From: Misgurnus anguillicaudatus
Taxonomy: Eukaryota; Chordata; Actinopteri; Cypriniformes; Cobitidae
Length of the DNA stretch: 64,000 nt
Direction: 5' to 3'
Assembly: GCF_027580225.2 (NCBI RefSeq)
Contig: NC_073358.2
Coordinates: forward strand, 48,756,001-48,820,000
A program made the position numbers and the translations under genes. This document shows positions 35,538 to 47,400 of this stretch, one piece after another (the stretch's first letter is position 1; each line of letters opens with the position of its first letter). The notes under the pieces are model-generated. The model had not been told where the DNA came from and did not search any database. It saw nothing but the letters and a program-made list of their open reading frames with translations.

Positions 35538-38500
35538 ATGTCTGAAGAACCTGGACCAAGTGGCCAATCACAATCCCAGACCCAATCCCAGACTCAATCC
35601 CAGCCTGGGTCCAGTTCCTCATCCGCACCAACATCATCAAGTCAGGGTTCCTCTGGATCAGGGACCTTGAGTTCTGTTGATACAGTCCCTGTTCAGGAAT
35701 TACAGTCCATTCCTGAGGATGAAGAGGAACCTCCGCCTCAGGTTTGGGGACGCATCATTCCCTTGGTGCAGGGATTTAGTGTTCTCAGTTAAGTATATTG
35801 TTTACCTTATTTACAGAAGCTGAATAATACTTTTAATATTTCCCTGTTTGTTCTTAAACACTCTTGAATATTCATTATTTCCAGAAATGTTGGCAGTAAC
35901 TCTTTACTCTTACTATTTTCTGAACATTTTATTAGTAGAGTTTAACAGTAATGTAACTTGCACTTTCCAGACTGCGTGGAAAACCAGTACTCCTTTGGAA
36001 GAGACCGTCAGTGCGACTATTGTTTTACTAAATCAGCTATCAGAAAAACAGCACGCTTCCACACGTATAGCAAGAATCACTTCAGGATTTTTAGGGTAAG
36101 ATAAGTATTAAAGGCGAGGTGCACGATCTCTGAAAGCTAATGTTGACATTTGAAATCACCTAAACAAACTCACCCCTACCCCAGTCGAATCTGGGCCTTC
36201 TTTTGATAGACCCGCCCCTCACATACGCAACGATGTTGGTTAGTAGACATGCCCCTTAAAGGAATATTCCATTTTCTTAAAAGAAAAATCCAGATAATTT
36301 ACTCGCCACCATGTCATCCAAAATGTTGATGTCTTTCTTTGTTCAGTCGAGAAGAAATTATGTTTTTTGAGGAAAACATTGCAGGATTTTCTTTGACTTT
36401 AATAGACACCAACAATTAACACTTAACTCAACACGTAACAGTTTTTTTTCAACGGAGTTTCAAAGGACCACAAACAATCCCAAACGAGGCATAAGGGTCT
36501 TATCTAGCAAAACGATTGTCATTTTTGACAAGAAAAATAACAAATATACACCTTCAAAGCACAACTTCTCGTCCAGATCCGGTCGTGATGCGTCAGTGTG
36601 ACCCCACGCAATACGTCATGACGTCAAGTGGTCACAAAAGACGAACGCGAAACTCCGCCCCAGTGTTTACAAATGTGTTAAAAGAGGACCGTTCTGACGT
36701 TGTTGTATATCAACTGATACTAATTAATGTCTTTGTGTCAGTTTAATGTTTACAATGGTCCGCAAATGTGCGTTTTATATATGTAACACGTGACCTTCCT
36801 ACGTCACTACGCATTTACGTTAGGTCGTGCTGGACCGGACCTAGACGAAAAGTTGTGGGTTAAAAGAGCATATTTTTTATATTTCTTGTCAAAAATGACA
36901 ATCGTTTTGCTAGATAAGACCCTTATGCCTCGTTTGGGATCGTTTATAGTCCTTTGAAACTCAGTTGAAAAAAACTGTTACGTGTTCAGTTAAGTATTAA
37001 TTGTTGGTGTCTATTAAAGTCCATTAAAATGAGAAAAATCCTGGAATGCTTTCCCCAAAAAACATAATTTCTTCTCGACTGAACAAAGAAAGACATCAAC
37101 ATTTTGGATGACATGGTGGTGAGTAAATTATCTGGATTTTTGTTTTAAGAAAATTGAATATTTCTTTAATGCTGATTGGCTTTTTCCAAAGCATTTCTCA
37201 AAAATCGTGCACGCCGCCTTTAATAAAAATACTTTAAAACTCTTTATTTACAATGACTTTTCAAGTTTATGTGGTGAATGCTTTAATTAGTGATCGACAA
37301 TATGAGTTTTTTTATGGCCAGTGCATAATTAATATAACACAAATGTAATTAGAGACAAACATGGGTGACTATTGGTATTGCATGCTTAATAGTATGCTCA
37401 TACAGAATTTCATAAAAAACACATATGTAGGGCTGCAACTTACGATTATTTTCATAAGCGATTAATTGGGTAAAAACATAAATATTTACTCAATAAAATT
37501 GTCACTTATTAAAGCTAAATAAGGCACTAAATTGGGGTATTCACGTGTACTCCAGAACTCAGCCGAAAAGCAGAGGACCTGGCAACGCTGCGTACAGGGC
37601 AACGCTGCCTTGCTTTTAAACGAGCTGGTTGTGCGATAAATAAACATGCGGCTCGCATTGTATGAAGAAACTGCCCCTGTCCTGTAGTTATAAGGGCACA
37701 GCTCGCAGTCTATAAAGCGGACACGGTCTGACGGTAGTGCGGCATCATGTGACCTTGCAGACCAAATTATCGATAATGACATTTGTTGACAGCAAATTTT
37801 ATTATTATAGTATTTTATCAGTTTTATCAATTAGTTGTTGCAGCCCTACACATATGAAACATGTACATTATTGAAAATATTTATATGACCATTATTGATC
37901 TTGTGTTAACTTGACTGATGGTGTCTCTGAACAATAAGGAAAATTTATTATTTATTCATTTTTTGTGATTTCTTATGATCTACTATTGATTAGTGTCTAC
38001 CCATATTTATTATACTCATAATTACTCATATTGTAATGCAATATAGCCAGTTGCAATTATGCATGTTTTGTTTCTCTTATGGTAATCGAAAATCAGCTTT
38101 TTGCCATGTTTGCTATTGGCATCAGTCGAACTCTATTAAAATTAAAAGATATGTTAACACGTGTATGTTTTTCTCTACTGTTGTTTCAGGATGAAAATCT
38201 TGTGTATATTGTGGACTTAAGCGGTAACGGTACATGGGTGGATGATGATTTAATAGGACAAGGAAAGCAGCGCGTTCTGAGCAATAACTCTGTCATTGCA
38301 CTGGCAGAGCAGAAACATCAAGGTAAGTTGTTCATTATTGATTAATTGGCTGACTTTTTTCCGAATTAGTCGATTAATCGACTAAATATGTACTCATATT
38401 TTTCAAGTATAGCTAGCCAAAAAATACCCTAAATTAGGGTATTCGCGTGTAGAAGTGTACTTTTAAAAGTGCAAAAGCCACACATTGAGGAGAAGAAGCA

Positions 38501-41500
38501 TCATCTGATGTTATAAGCGTCACGCCGTATGTAGAAATAGCGCCTGGTGACTTGCGCTGTAAGAAGTGAACGTGTATCCACTGTCCAAAACGATGGTGAT
38601 GCAGGAGCATGTGACATCACAGACCAACTAATCAACAATGAAATTCATTGACAACTATTTTCACAATTGATTATTATCGATTTTATCCATTAGTTGTTGC
38701 AGCTCGAATCGATGACATAATAATCCAAATCGTGGGACCTGTGATGATTCACACCCCTACCTCTGGGTGGGGTTGTTTTCTTTCCACAGTGTTTATGTTT
38801 ATTGATAAGATGGGCAATGACCAACCAAATCTCCCAGCAGAGTTCAGCAGCAAGTACCACATAGCCAGAAAGATCGGAACGTAAGTGACCCACAAAACCC
38901 ATTAATATTATAATAATCTTGTTCAGACCGAGCTTAGCTGCATTATAATAATGCCGTTTGGAGAAAGTATAATGTTTGTTTCGATAAATTAGTTTATTCT
39001 GCTATTTGCTCTGTTTTCGACAGTGGGGTCTGTGGTGAAGTGAAGCTTGCTATTGAAAAGGACACCTGTAAAAAAGTCGCCCTGAAAACCATAAATAAAA
39101 ACGATTTCCCATCAATAGGGGTATGATCCAGATACGTTCACTTGATGGTGTACATTATCGAATTTTATTTTGTATATATTCCAATTTATTTAATATTGAA
39201 TTGTCCTGTATGCATCACACAGACAGCCACAAGAAACGCAGAAAGAGAGATCGAGATTTTAAAGAAAATTGATCATGTAAGTCTACTCGTATGAATATTT
39301 AAGCCTCTGGAAGATGTAGGAGAATAGAAAAGGATCTTTTTCATGTCTTGTTTTTCTTTCCTGCAGCCATGCTTAATCAAAACAGAGGATTTCTACCAGA
39401 CACAAGACTCATACTACATTGTTTTGGAGTAGTAAGTCTTTCTGTGCTGTAGTAATACACACAAGAACACAACAAACTACAGAAATTGCAAAAATACAAT
39501 AAAGAGAAAGCATTCTGAATATTAATAATTGAGGACTTGATACGATTGGAGTGATTTGTTAAAAGATAGTTTATTTCTCATAATGCATCGGTTGAAGCAT
39601 TTGGTGCACATGACAATAAAGTTAATAATCAAAGTATAATTTTTTACCTCAATGTTGAAACCTTTTACAATGTGTCTAATGTTTTATTTTAATATATAAT
39701 ATTTGTTTCACGCAGCATTGAGGGTGGCGAGCTGTTTGGCAGAATCAAAGCTCAGAAACAACTAGAGGAAGAAATAGCTAAACTTTACTTTTATCAGATG
39801 CTCAGAGCTGTTGAGGTGAGTTGAAATATGGGAGGGATTTCACTAAAACATCATCTAATAAAAGTGTATGAATACGTACTAAGAATCTTTGCATGTCCAG
39901 AGACAAACAAAGAGTTTAAATCACTCATCTGAACCATTCAAAATTAGCAAAAATTGCTTCATCCCAAATGTCATAGTCCTCCTCAAATGTGACAGACCCC
40001 TCACATGAGTGATTCTTCAATAGATAATCTCCATGTATTATCCTATAGCCGGTGTCTATCAGTCATTTTTAATGCCACCCTACGACTGATGGTGTGTTGA
40101 GTGATGCATGAAATTTCTCAACACTCCTTTGTTTTTAACTAGCAGACCGCCGTCTACATCCAGTCCAGTATGAGCATGTTAAAACTTCTACTGGCCATAT
40201 TTCAGCGAGGCGATTCGAACTTATGTCACCCACATAAGAGTCATGTCTCAACCTGTCAAGCATGTGCACTAACTTCTATAAAATCCCTCTTGATGTTTTG
40301 TAGGATTTGCCAGTGGCAATTCAGCCACACTTTTGTCTGAAGTGCATTACTGTATATGAGGCTGAGCAACAGTACAGAGAAAAAACTCAAAATACTCTAC
40401 TAAAGTATAGACGTGTTCATAAATCTGTGTAATAAAAATTTCCTCTTGCAGCTTACAGGGGGAAAACATTCATATTGAAAATTTATAGATTAGATCTGCA
40501 TGAGATTTTGGGCTATTTGTTTTTTTGCGTTATAAGAAATAGTGGATAACTTCACCAATTGACTTGAAAAGGAGATGAATTAACTTGTGCATTTCTCATA
40601 AAGCTCTGGGATGGCAACTTAAGCCGGGTGCATACCAAAAGTTAATCAGACAGATTTGGGCTGATTTTCCCCCCTTACGACAATCCTACAGTAGGTAAAG
40701 TCCCGATCATTTTTGTAGTTGCGCCGATTATCTTATCAGATTTTCCTGTGGTGCGCAGTGATTTAACAGCGTCTGAATTGGCTCAGGAGCCCGTCTGGCA
40801 AACTCATTCAGATGATGAAAGATGATGATGAAAGATGAAACCATAACATCTACATAGCACAACAGGCACAGTACAAAATTAGATGGGCATCAGAGATGTA
40901 AAAAAGCAGGCCATTTTATTAATGCCATTTCTTTATGCCCGTTGTTCGCCATGTTTGTTTACTGTGAAGTCACGTTTGGCCGCGAAAAACATTGCGAGAT
41001 CTCCATGAGATTTCCTGTTTTCTTAGCTGAGACTTGGGTTGTTTGTGAATTTTAATCTGATCTGCGTAGTGTGCTAGTCAAGACTGTAAAAAAATATGGA
41101 TGTAGTACCCGTGAAGTTACCCATAGGTTTGTGAAGAGCTTTTTTGATACTTAAAGTAGACAGCGCCTCACTCGCAGATAACCGAAAATGGGTAAAGAGA
41201 TGGGACGTGGGTGAAGCTCTTTGGTCATTTTTGAGCGCAATGCTAATGGTCTAAACAGATTCAATGAATTATGCTAAGCTATATGCTAAAACTGGTACCG
41301 CCATACCTGGAGATCAGCTGAATGGATTCCAAAATGGTAAAACTCAATTGTTTAACTCTAGGAGAGCTGGAAAATAAGCCTCTTTTCAAAAAAAGTGGGA
41401 AAAAGTTGTTCTTTCAAAACCTTCCTTTGCCATGTGAAAAAATTACAGCAAAATATAATATATTTAACTCTGTAAATGTACTTTTTCATGCACTAATTTT

Positions 41501-43936
41501 ATTCTTAATTAGGGATGCGCCGATATGGAAATTTTGGCCGATACCGATAACTCTTTATATTTGGGGGGCAATTTTATATATATATATTTATATTTATATT
41601 TATATATGTATAGGCTGATAAATATTAATATTATTTTCACAATGAAAAACTCCCAGACCGCGGACATCTTGTCTTTGCGCTAGACTAGCATACTCTTCTT
41701 AAGCCCGCAACACGTGTCATCTTCGTGCTATGTCACAAAAAGCACCAATCAAAACTCCACATGGCCCGCAATGAGCAAGTGAAGTGGTTCAACAAACCAA
41801 AATAATACATCATTTATCGGCTTTCATTTATCGGCCTAATTTTGCTATCAGACCGATAACCAATAATGTTAAACATAAGCAGTTATCGGCCGATATATCG
41901 TGCATCCCTATTCTTAATATTCGAAATGTGGAAATTCAAACATGTTCCCTGTTTTTCTTTATTGCCAGTATCTTCACAATAATGGGATCATACATCGAGA
42001 TCTGAAGCCAGAGAATGTGCTGCTAGCTTCACATGATGACGTCTGTTTGATTAAGGTGTGTATCCCAGCTTAGTTGGTAAAGCATTGCGTTTGCAGCGCA
42101 AAGTTCAAGAGTTCAATTCCTAGAGAACACGCATACAAATGTATAGCTTGAAAGTTCTGTAAGTCGCTTTAAAAAAAAAGTGTCCACAAATTCTTGAATG
42201 TAATGCATCCGTGTGAGATTGCATTTTAGCTTGAATTTAACATCATAAAAGCATTAAAATCCTTACCTCAATTGTTTGAAGCAGTCCCAAAGTTGAAAGA
42301 ACCAGGCGATGTGTTGGGTGTTTATGTATGAGTAATGATGTGTATGGATGTCCCACTTTAAGATAACGGATTTTAACCAGTCTAAGATTCTGGAAGAGTC
42401 CTCTCTAATGAAGACACTATGTGGGACGCCCACCTATCTCGCCCCTGAGGTTTTCACACACGCTGCTACTGTGGGCTACACCAAGGCCGTAGATTACTGG
42501 AGTCTGGGGGTTCTGCTATTTATCTGGTTAGTAAAGATGCACCTTAAAATAAGAAAATAAAGAGTTTGGATGCAAAAGCCGCTAAATGCCACCTCCGTCA
42601 AAAATGAGATCATGATATTGACCAGAGTATATGTTGATCAAAAACTTTAATTTGTTGAAAGTTTGATATTTTAATGCAATAACATTTTTGCTGTAAAATG
42701 TCTGGATGTTTTTTGAGTCCTTGATGTGCTTATTTTTAGTATACTTTGTGGTCATTTAGGGTTGCAACAATTTTGTCTTTGGAAACATAAGTGCACTCAT
42801 AAATACTGTAGTATTGTTATATATATATATATAACAGATATATAAGAAAAACTCTATAAAATGGTATATAAAAATAGTATACTTAATACTGTACAGTAAT
42901 ATTGTTTTTTATTTGAACTGAAAACAACTAGCTCAGTCTGTATAAGAGAATACCTCACATAGATGACGAAAATGTTAAATATTTCATCCTAAACCATGTG
43001 TTTGTTTCTCTGTATCGTGCCAGTTTGGGCGGCTATCCTCCATTCAACACCGAATGCAAGACCATGACCGTTCGAGAGCAGATCATTAATGGTCATTATC
43101 GTTTTATCCCATCTCAATGGAAGAATGTCTCTAACGACGGTAACTCGTACTGTACATCTTATACTTCTGGACATGCGTGGTCATATACAGTGCAAATTAT
43201 TAAAATTATGAATCGTATTTTCAGCCAAAGATTTGATCAAGAAACTCCTGGTTGTGGATCCCGAAAAGCGCCTCAGTGTTGAAAAGGCTCTTGAACATCC
43301 ATGGTTAAAGGTACACATTGACAATACAGTATAAATGTCTCTGTACGATTGACAAAAGGAGGGCTTGGTGATATCAGTCAAAAAGGAAAGTTATAGCATT
43401 TTGATTGATGACTATGAAAAGAAGTTTTTTTCCTTTCTTTTGGGTAATATACCAAGATGTATCATTCATAATAAGGCTAGGAACATAATTTTTACATATA
43501 TGCGTTAAGCAGACACATTTATCCGAAGTGACTTAAAATGCATTTAAGTCTGCACAATATTGAAGAAAAATGTGTTGTGTGATAACTTGCTGAAAATCTG
43601 CTAGCGCAATTAACCTACAAATAATATACATAAGGAATCTTGTTAAATGAAACCTTACATTATGATTAGAAATACTGTACATCAATGTGATTTGTACCAC
43701 CACTGTGCTCAACAAATAATTTTTACTTTACAGGATGATGAGATGAGAAAAAACGCAAACCAACTTATGTTTCCTGGAACAACCAGAGTAAGACACACAC
43801 ATCCATTCATTAATTGACTTCATTTTATTTGCAGATTTTTGTGTCGATTTTGTTTTAATCATGTTTTTTCTCACAGAAACGTAAGGCACAAGAAGGAGAA
43901 GGCGAACCATCGTCCAAAAAGAAACCTGCCGCTTGA
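35538..43936 (+). CDS. chek2: checkpoint kinase 2 (14 coding exons), DFN variant
   Basis: Chk2 is the nuclear Ser/Thr kinase that ATM activates after DNA breaks. Coding exons are 35538-35787, 35971-36095, 38190-38322, 38790-38880, 39024-39120, 39223-39276, 39367-39431, 39716-39815, 41969-42055, 42363-42526, 43024-43139, 43225-43310, 43734-43787 and 43877-43936. All are GT-AG and in phase, giving 493 residues (human 543). Order: an SQ/TQ-rich N-terminus (six S/TQ pairs at 11-22), an FHA domain ([17 protein letters not shown]), then a kinase domain with GTGVCGEV, K221, E241 and HRDLKPEN (H314-N321). The activation loop T352/T356 matches human T383/T387, APEV is present, and a basic C-terminal tail (KRKA...KKK) looks like a nuclear signal. 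Two oddities: D337-F338-N339 where kinases have DFG, and V52-Q53 where human has T68-Q69. All other key residues are intact, so it is probably functional. Confidence 0.95.
36112..37219. mobile_element. TTAA-flanked MITE (family C) split by a fold-back element, chek2 intron 2
   Basis: TTAA flanks it at 36108-36111 and 37220-37223, with ends AGGCGAGGTGCACGATC and GTGCACGCCGCCT. Outer parts match the intact copy at 45419-45612. It is interrupted at 36260-37165 by a family A fold-back element. Confidence 0.82.
36260..37165. mobile_element. TTAA-flanked fold-back element (family A), copy in chek2 intron 2
   Basis: It has exact TTAA flanks (36256-36259 and 37166-37169) and inverted arms of about 310-320 bp starting AGGAATATTCC and ending GAATATTTCT. 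The uninterrupted family C copy reads GCCCCTTACTGCTGATTGG at this place, which gives the empty site. The centre holds a short frame starting at 36755 ([12 protein letters not shown]) that resembles the first residues of a THAP zinc-binding domain (C-x4-C), followed by a stop. No transposase frame is present. Confidence 0.88.
37428..37848. mobile_element. hAT-type MITE in chek2 intron 2
   Basis: CACATATG is repeated directly at 37420-37427 and 37849-37856. The ends are TAGGGCTGCAAC and GTTGCAGCCCTA, and ATTAATTG/CAATTAG-type subterminal motifs are present. It is non-autonomous. Confidence 0.88.
38340..38710. repeat. degraded relative of the 37428-37848 hAT element, chek2 intron 3
   Basis: Subterminal sequence (GATTAATTGGCTGAC, AGTCGATTAATCGACTA) and the right end TTAGTTGTTGCAGCTC match the preceding element's style. 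The outer ends and duplication are lost. It begins about 18 bases after exon 3, so it sits right beside the splice donor. Confidence 0.6.
41510..41910. mobile_element. hAT-type MITE in chek2 intron 8
   Basis: TTCTTAAT is repeated at 41502-41509 and 41911-41918. The ends are TAGGGATGCGCCGATA and TATCGTGCATCCCTA, with GGCCGATA repeats inside. It lies 58 bases upstream of exon 9. Confidence 0.88.
42055..42180 (+). repeat. tRNA-derived SINE fragment just after chek2 exon 9
   Basis: A-box-like TTAGTTGGTAAAGC and B-box-like GTTCAATTCC lie at tRNA-like spacing, followed by a CTGTAAGTCGC tail and an A-run. It starts essentially at the exon 9 splice donor. It is not a functional tRNA. Confidence 0.6.
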
Positions 43937-44039
43937 TATTAACACATTTTTTATTCCTGTGGCTCTTTTAAACTCTCTGTCCTGACTTTAGCATCCAATG
44001 TGTATCATTGTATAACACTGTAAATATGTCTTTGTCAAC

Positions 44040-44045
44040 AATAAA
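44040..44045 (+). terminator. chek2: chek2 polyadenylation signal
   Basis: AATAAA lies 104 bases past the chek2 stop codon, the first such hexamer there. The GST stop on the other strand is about 380 bases further on. Confidence 0.75.
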
Positions 44046-44423
44046 ATGTTTTTACATTTTCTATTCCATTTATTATATAATTCTACAAACAACTACATGT
44101 ATTTATTTGGCGAACCGGACTGCCGAAAATGGGCAAATATAGGACATTTCTTTCCGAAATCTTGTTAGTGTAGTGTAGATACATGTTACAATTTGTACAG
44201 TTAAGTTACAAATTACAGCCAAAAAATATAAATCAGCATACTGTACATTCACTTCAAACCTCATATTACTTGAACATAATATTTGGCTAATTAGACATTT
44301 TAATGGCAAATCCTTTTAATTCCCATGAGATAAATCGTAGACACGTTTTTAACGTTAAATTAACAACATTAAAATGTTATCTTTATAGAAAGTGAATTAT
44401 TGTTAAAAGAGAGATGTGAGCTT

Positions 44424-47400
44424 TCACAGTTTGGCGTTGGACTTGTCTCTTAATCGGTAGAGAACGCTGTGAGCTTCATCAAAAGAGTCCGAAAGTGCAG
44501 ACTGTACCCGGCTTTTCCAGGTCTGAAGTTTGGGTCTGTCCTTTAAAATGTCCCTGCCGCCGCCCAGAGGCTGCATGAGATTTATATTAGAGGAGAAAAG
44601 CCTTGTGACTGATGGATCTTTACCAATGTAATGTGGTAACACTTTACAATAAGTTTGCATTTGTTAACATTAACTAATGTATTAGCAAACATGAACTAAC
44701 AATGAGTATTAGTTTTTCAGCATTTATTAATCTTTTAATGTTAGTTAAAGCAAATATAACTGTTCATATTGGTTCATTATGCATTAACTAATGTTAATGT
44801 ACACTTTTTAATGTTATAAATGTATTAGTAAATGCTGAAATGAACATCAACTAATATTAAAAAATGCTGTAGAAGTATTGTTTATTGTTCATGTTTGCTG
44901 ATGCATTAAAGGAATAGTCTACTCATTTTCAATATTAAACTATGTTATTACCTTAACTAAGAACTGTTGAATCATCCCTCTATCATCTGTGTGCGTGCAC
45001 GTAAGCGTTGGAGCGCGCTGCGACGCTTCGATAGCATTTAGCTTAGCCCCATTCATTCAATTGTACCATTTAGAGATAAAGTTAGAAGTGACCAAACACA
45101 TAAACATTTTTCCTATTTAAGACCAGTAGTTATACGAGCAAGTTTGGTGGTACAAAATAAAAACGTAGCGCTTTTCTAAGCGGATTTAAAAGAGGAACTA
45201 TATTTTATGGCGTAATAGCACTTTTGGGAGTACTTCGACTCGGCGCAGTAACACCCTCCCTCTCCCATTATGAGAGTGAGAAGGGGAGCAGACTTTTCAG
45301 GCGAGTCGAAGTACTCCCAAAAGTGCTATTTGGGGAGGATAAGACAATATTTGGCGAGATAAAACAATTGGAAAATCTGGAATCTGAGGGTGCAAAAAAA
45401 AGAGAAAACCGTCTTTAAAGGCGGGGTGCATGATCTCTGAAAGCCAATGTTGACATTTGAAATCACCTAAACAAACACGCCCCTACCCCAATAAAATCTG
45501 GACCTTCTTTTAATAGACCTGCCCCACACATACGCAACCCAGGCACTGATGTCGGTTAGTAAACGCCCCTTACTGCTGATTGGCTACAAGTGTGTTTTGG
45601 CACACCCCGCCTTTAAAGTTGTCCAAATGAAGTCCTTAGCAACACATATTACTAAAAATAAATAATTTTTAAAATATATTTACAGTAGGAAATCTACAAA
45701 GTATCTTCATGGAGCATGATCTTTACTAAAGATCCTAAAATAAATAATTTTGACAAATACGATGTATTGTTGGCTATTGCTACCAATATACCCATGCGAC
45801 TTATGACTGGATTTGTGGTCCACGGTCACAAATGTTCTCATCTATTTCCCTTTTTTGGGACTATACTGTAAATCTACATTACACAGTTCAAAGCTTCATA
45901 CCATGTGATCAACTATTCGTGTCTTAAAGGAATAGTCCATTTTCTTAAAAGAAAGATCCAGATAATTTCTCACCACCATGTCATCCAAAATGTTGATGTC
46001 TTTCTTTGTTCAGTCCAGAAGAAATTATGTTTTTTGAGGAAAACATTGCAGGATTTTTCTCATTTTAATGGACTTTAATAGAGCCCAACATTTAATACTT
46101 AACTCAACACTTAACAGTTTTTTTCAACAGAGTTTCAAAGGACTGTAAATGATCCCAAACGAGGCATAAGGGTCTTATCTAGCGAAACGATTGACATTTT
46201 TGAAAAAAAAATGCACTTTTAAAATACAACTTCTCATATCCCTCCGGTCCTGAAAGCGTCAGCGTGACCTCACGCAATACGTCATGACGTCAAGAGGTCA
46301 CAGAGGACGAACACGAAACTCCGCCCCAGTGTTTACAAGTGTGTTGAAAGAGGACATTTCCGACGTTGTTGTATGTTGAATGATACTAATTAATGTCTTT
46401 GTGTCAGTTTATTGTTTAAAATGGTCCGCAAATGTGCGTATTATATATGTAACACGTGACCTCGCTACGTCACTACGCATTTACGTTAGGTCGCGCTGGA
46501 CCGGACCTAGACGAAAAGTTGTGGTTTAAAAGTGCATATTTTTTATTTTTCTTGTCAAAAATGACAATCGTTTTGCTAGGTGGGACCCTTGTGCCTCGTT
46601 TGGGATCGTTTGGAGTCCTTTGAAACTCCGTTGAGGGGAGGCTGTTGCGTGTTGAGTTAAGTGTTGGTGTCCGTTAAAGTCCATTAAAATGAGAAAAATC
46701 CTGGGATGTTTTCCTCAAAAAACATAATTTCTTCTCGACCGAACAAAGAAAGACATCAACATTATGGATGACATGGTGGTGAGTAAATTATCTGGATTTT
46801 TCTTTTAAGAAAATTGACTATTCCTTTAACACTTTAAGGTGCATTGTGTACAGTGGCAACATTTACCTGCATGAGCTCACAAACTGCTAACAAATCAGCC
46901 AATGAGATGTCATCACCACAAAGGAAAGCCTGTCTCTTAAGAAACATGTTTTCCAGCTTGTCTAATGTCTCATCCAGTTCTGCCAGTGCCTTGTCAAACT
47001 TCCCAGCATCTGTGGGCTGTCCTGTCATACGTGGCAATAACACCTGCAGGAGAACACTGAACTTATAAAAAAACGTATGTGACATTTATATTATAATGCA
47101 GCAAGTGGCCTAATTTAAGCAACTTTATAATACACAACAGATTTAATCATGTGTTAATATAGTATAGCATGAACGGTGGAATGAAAAACAAACCCTACCT
47201 CATAAATGAAGACTTTGGCAGCGTGCAGGCGTGTGTTCATGTGATGCCAGGCTGTGTATTCATCCACTCTTGCTCTCCTCACTGGCTCCCTTGGGTACCA
47301 GTGATCGGGAACATTATAGGTTGTTGCCAGATACTTCAATATAGCATCACTGTAACAGAAAGTAGAGAAAAAACAGTAAGATGATGACGTCACTTTGGTC

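Noticed and set aside
35848..36099. Separate 83-codon frame overlapping chek2 exon 2
   Set aside because: It reads a different frame across the intron 1/exon 2 border; the FHA-domain frame with proper splice sites is the real one.
42055..42180. Possible tRNA gene (also at 61425-61540 and 62030-62140)
   Set aside because: Only A- and B-box-like pieces remain, with no cloverleaf pairing, and each is followed by a SINE tail.
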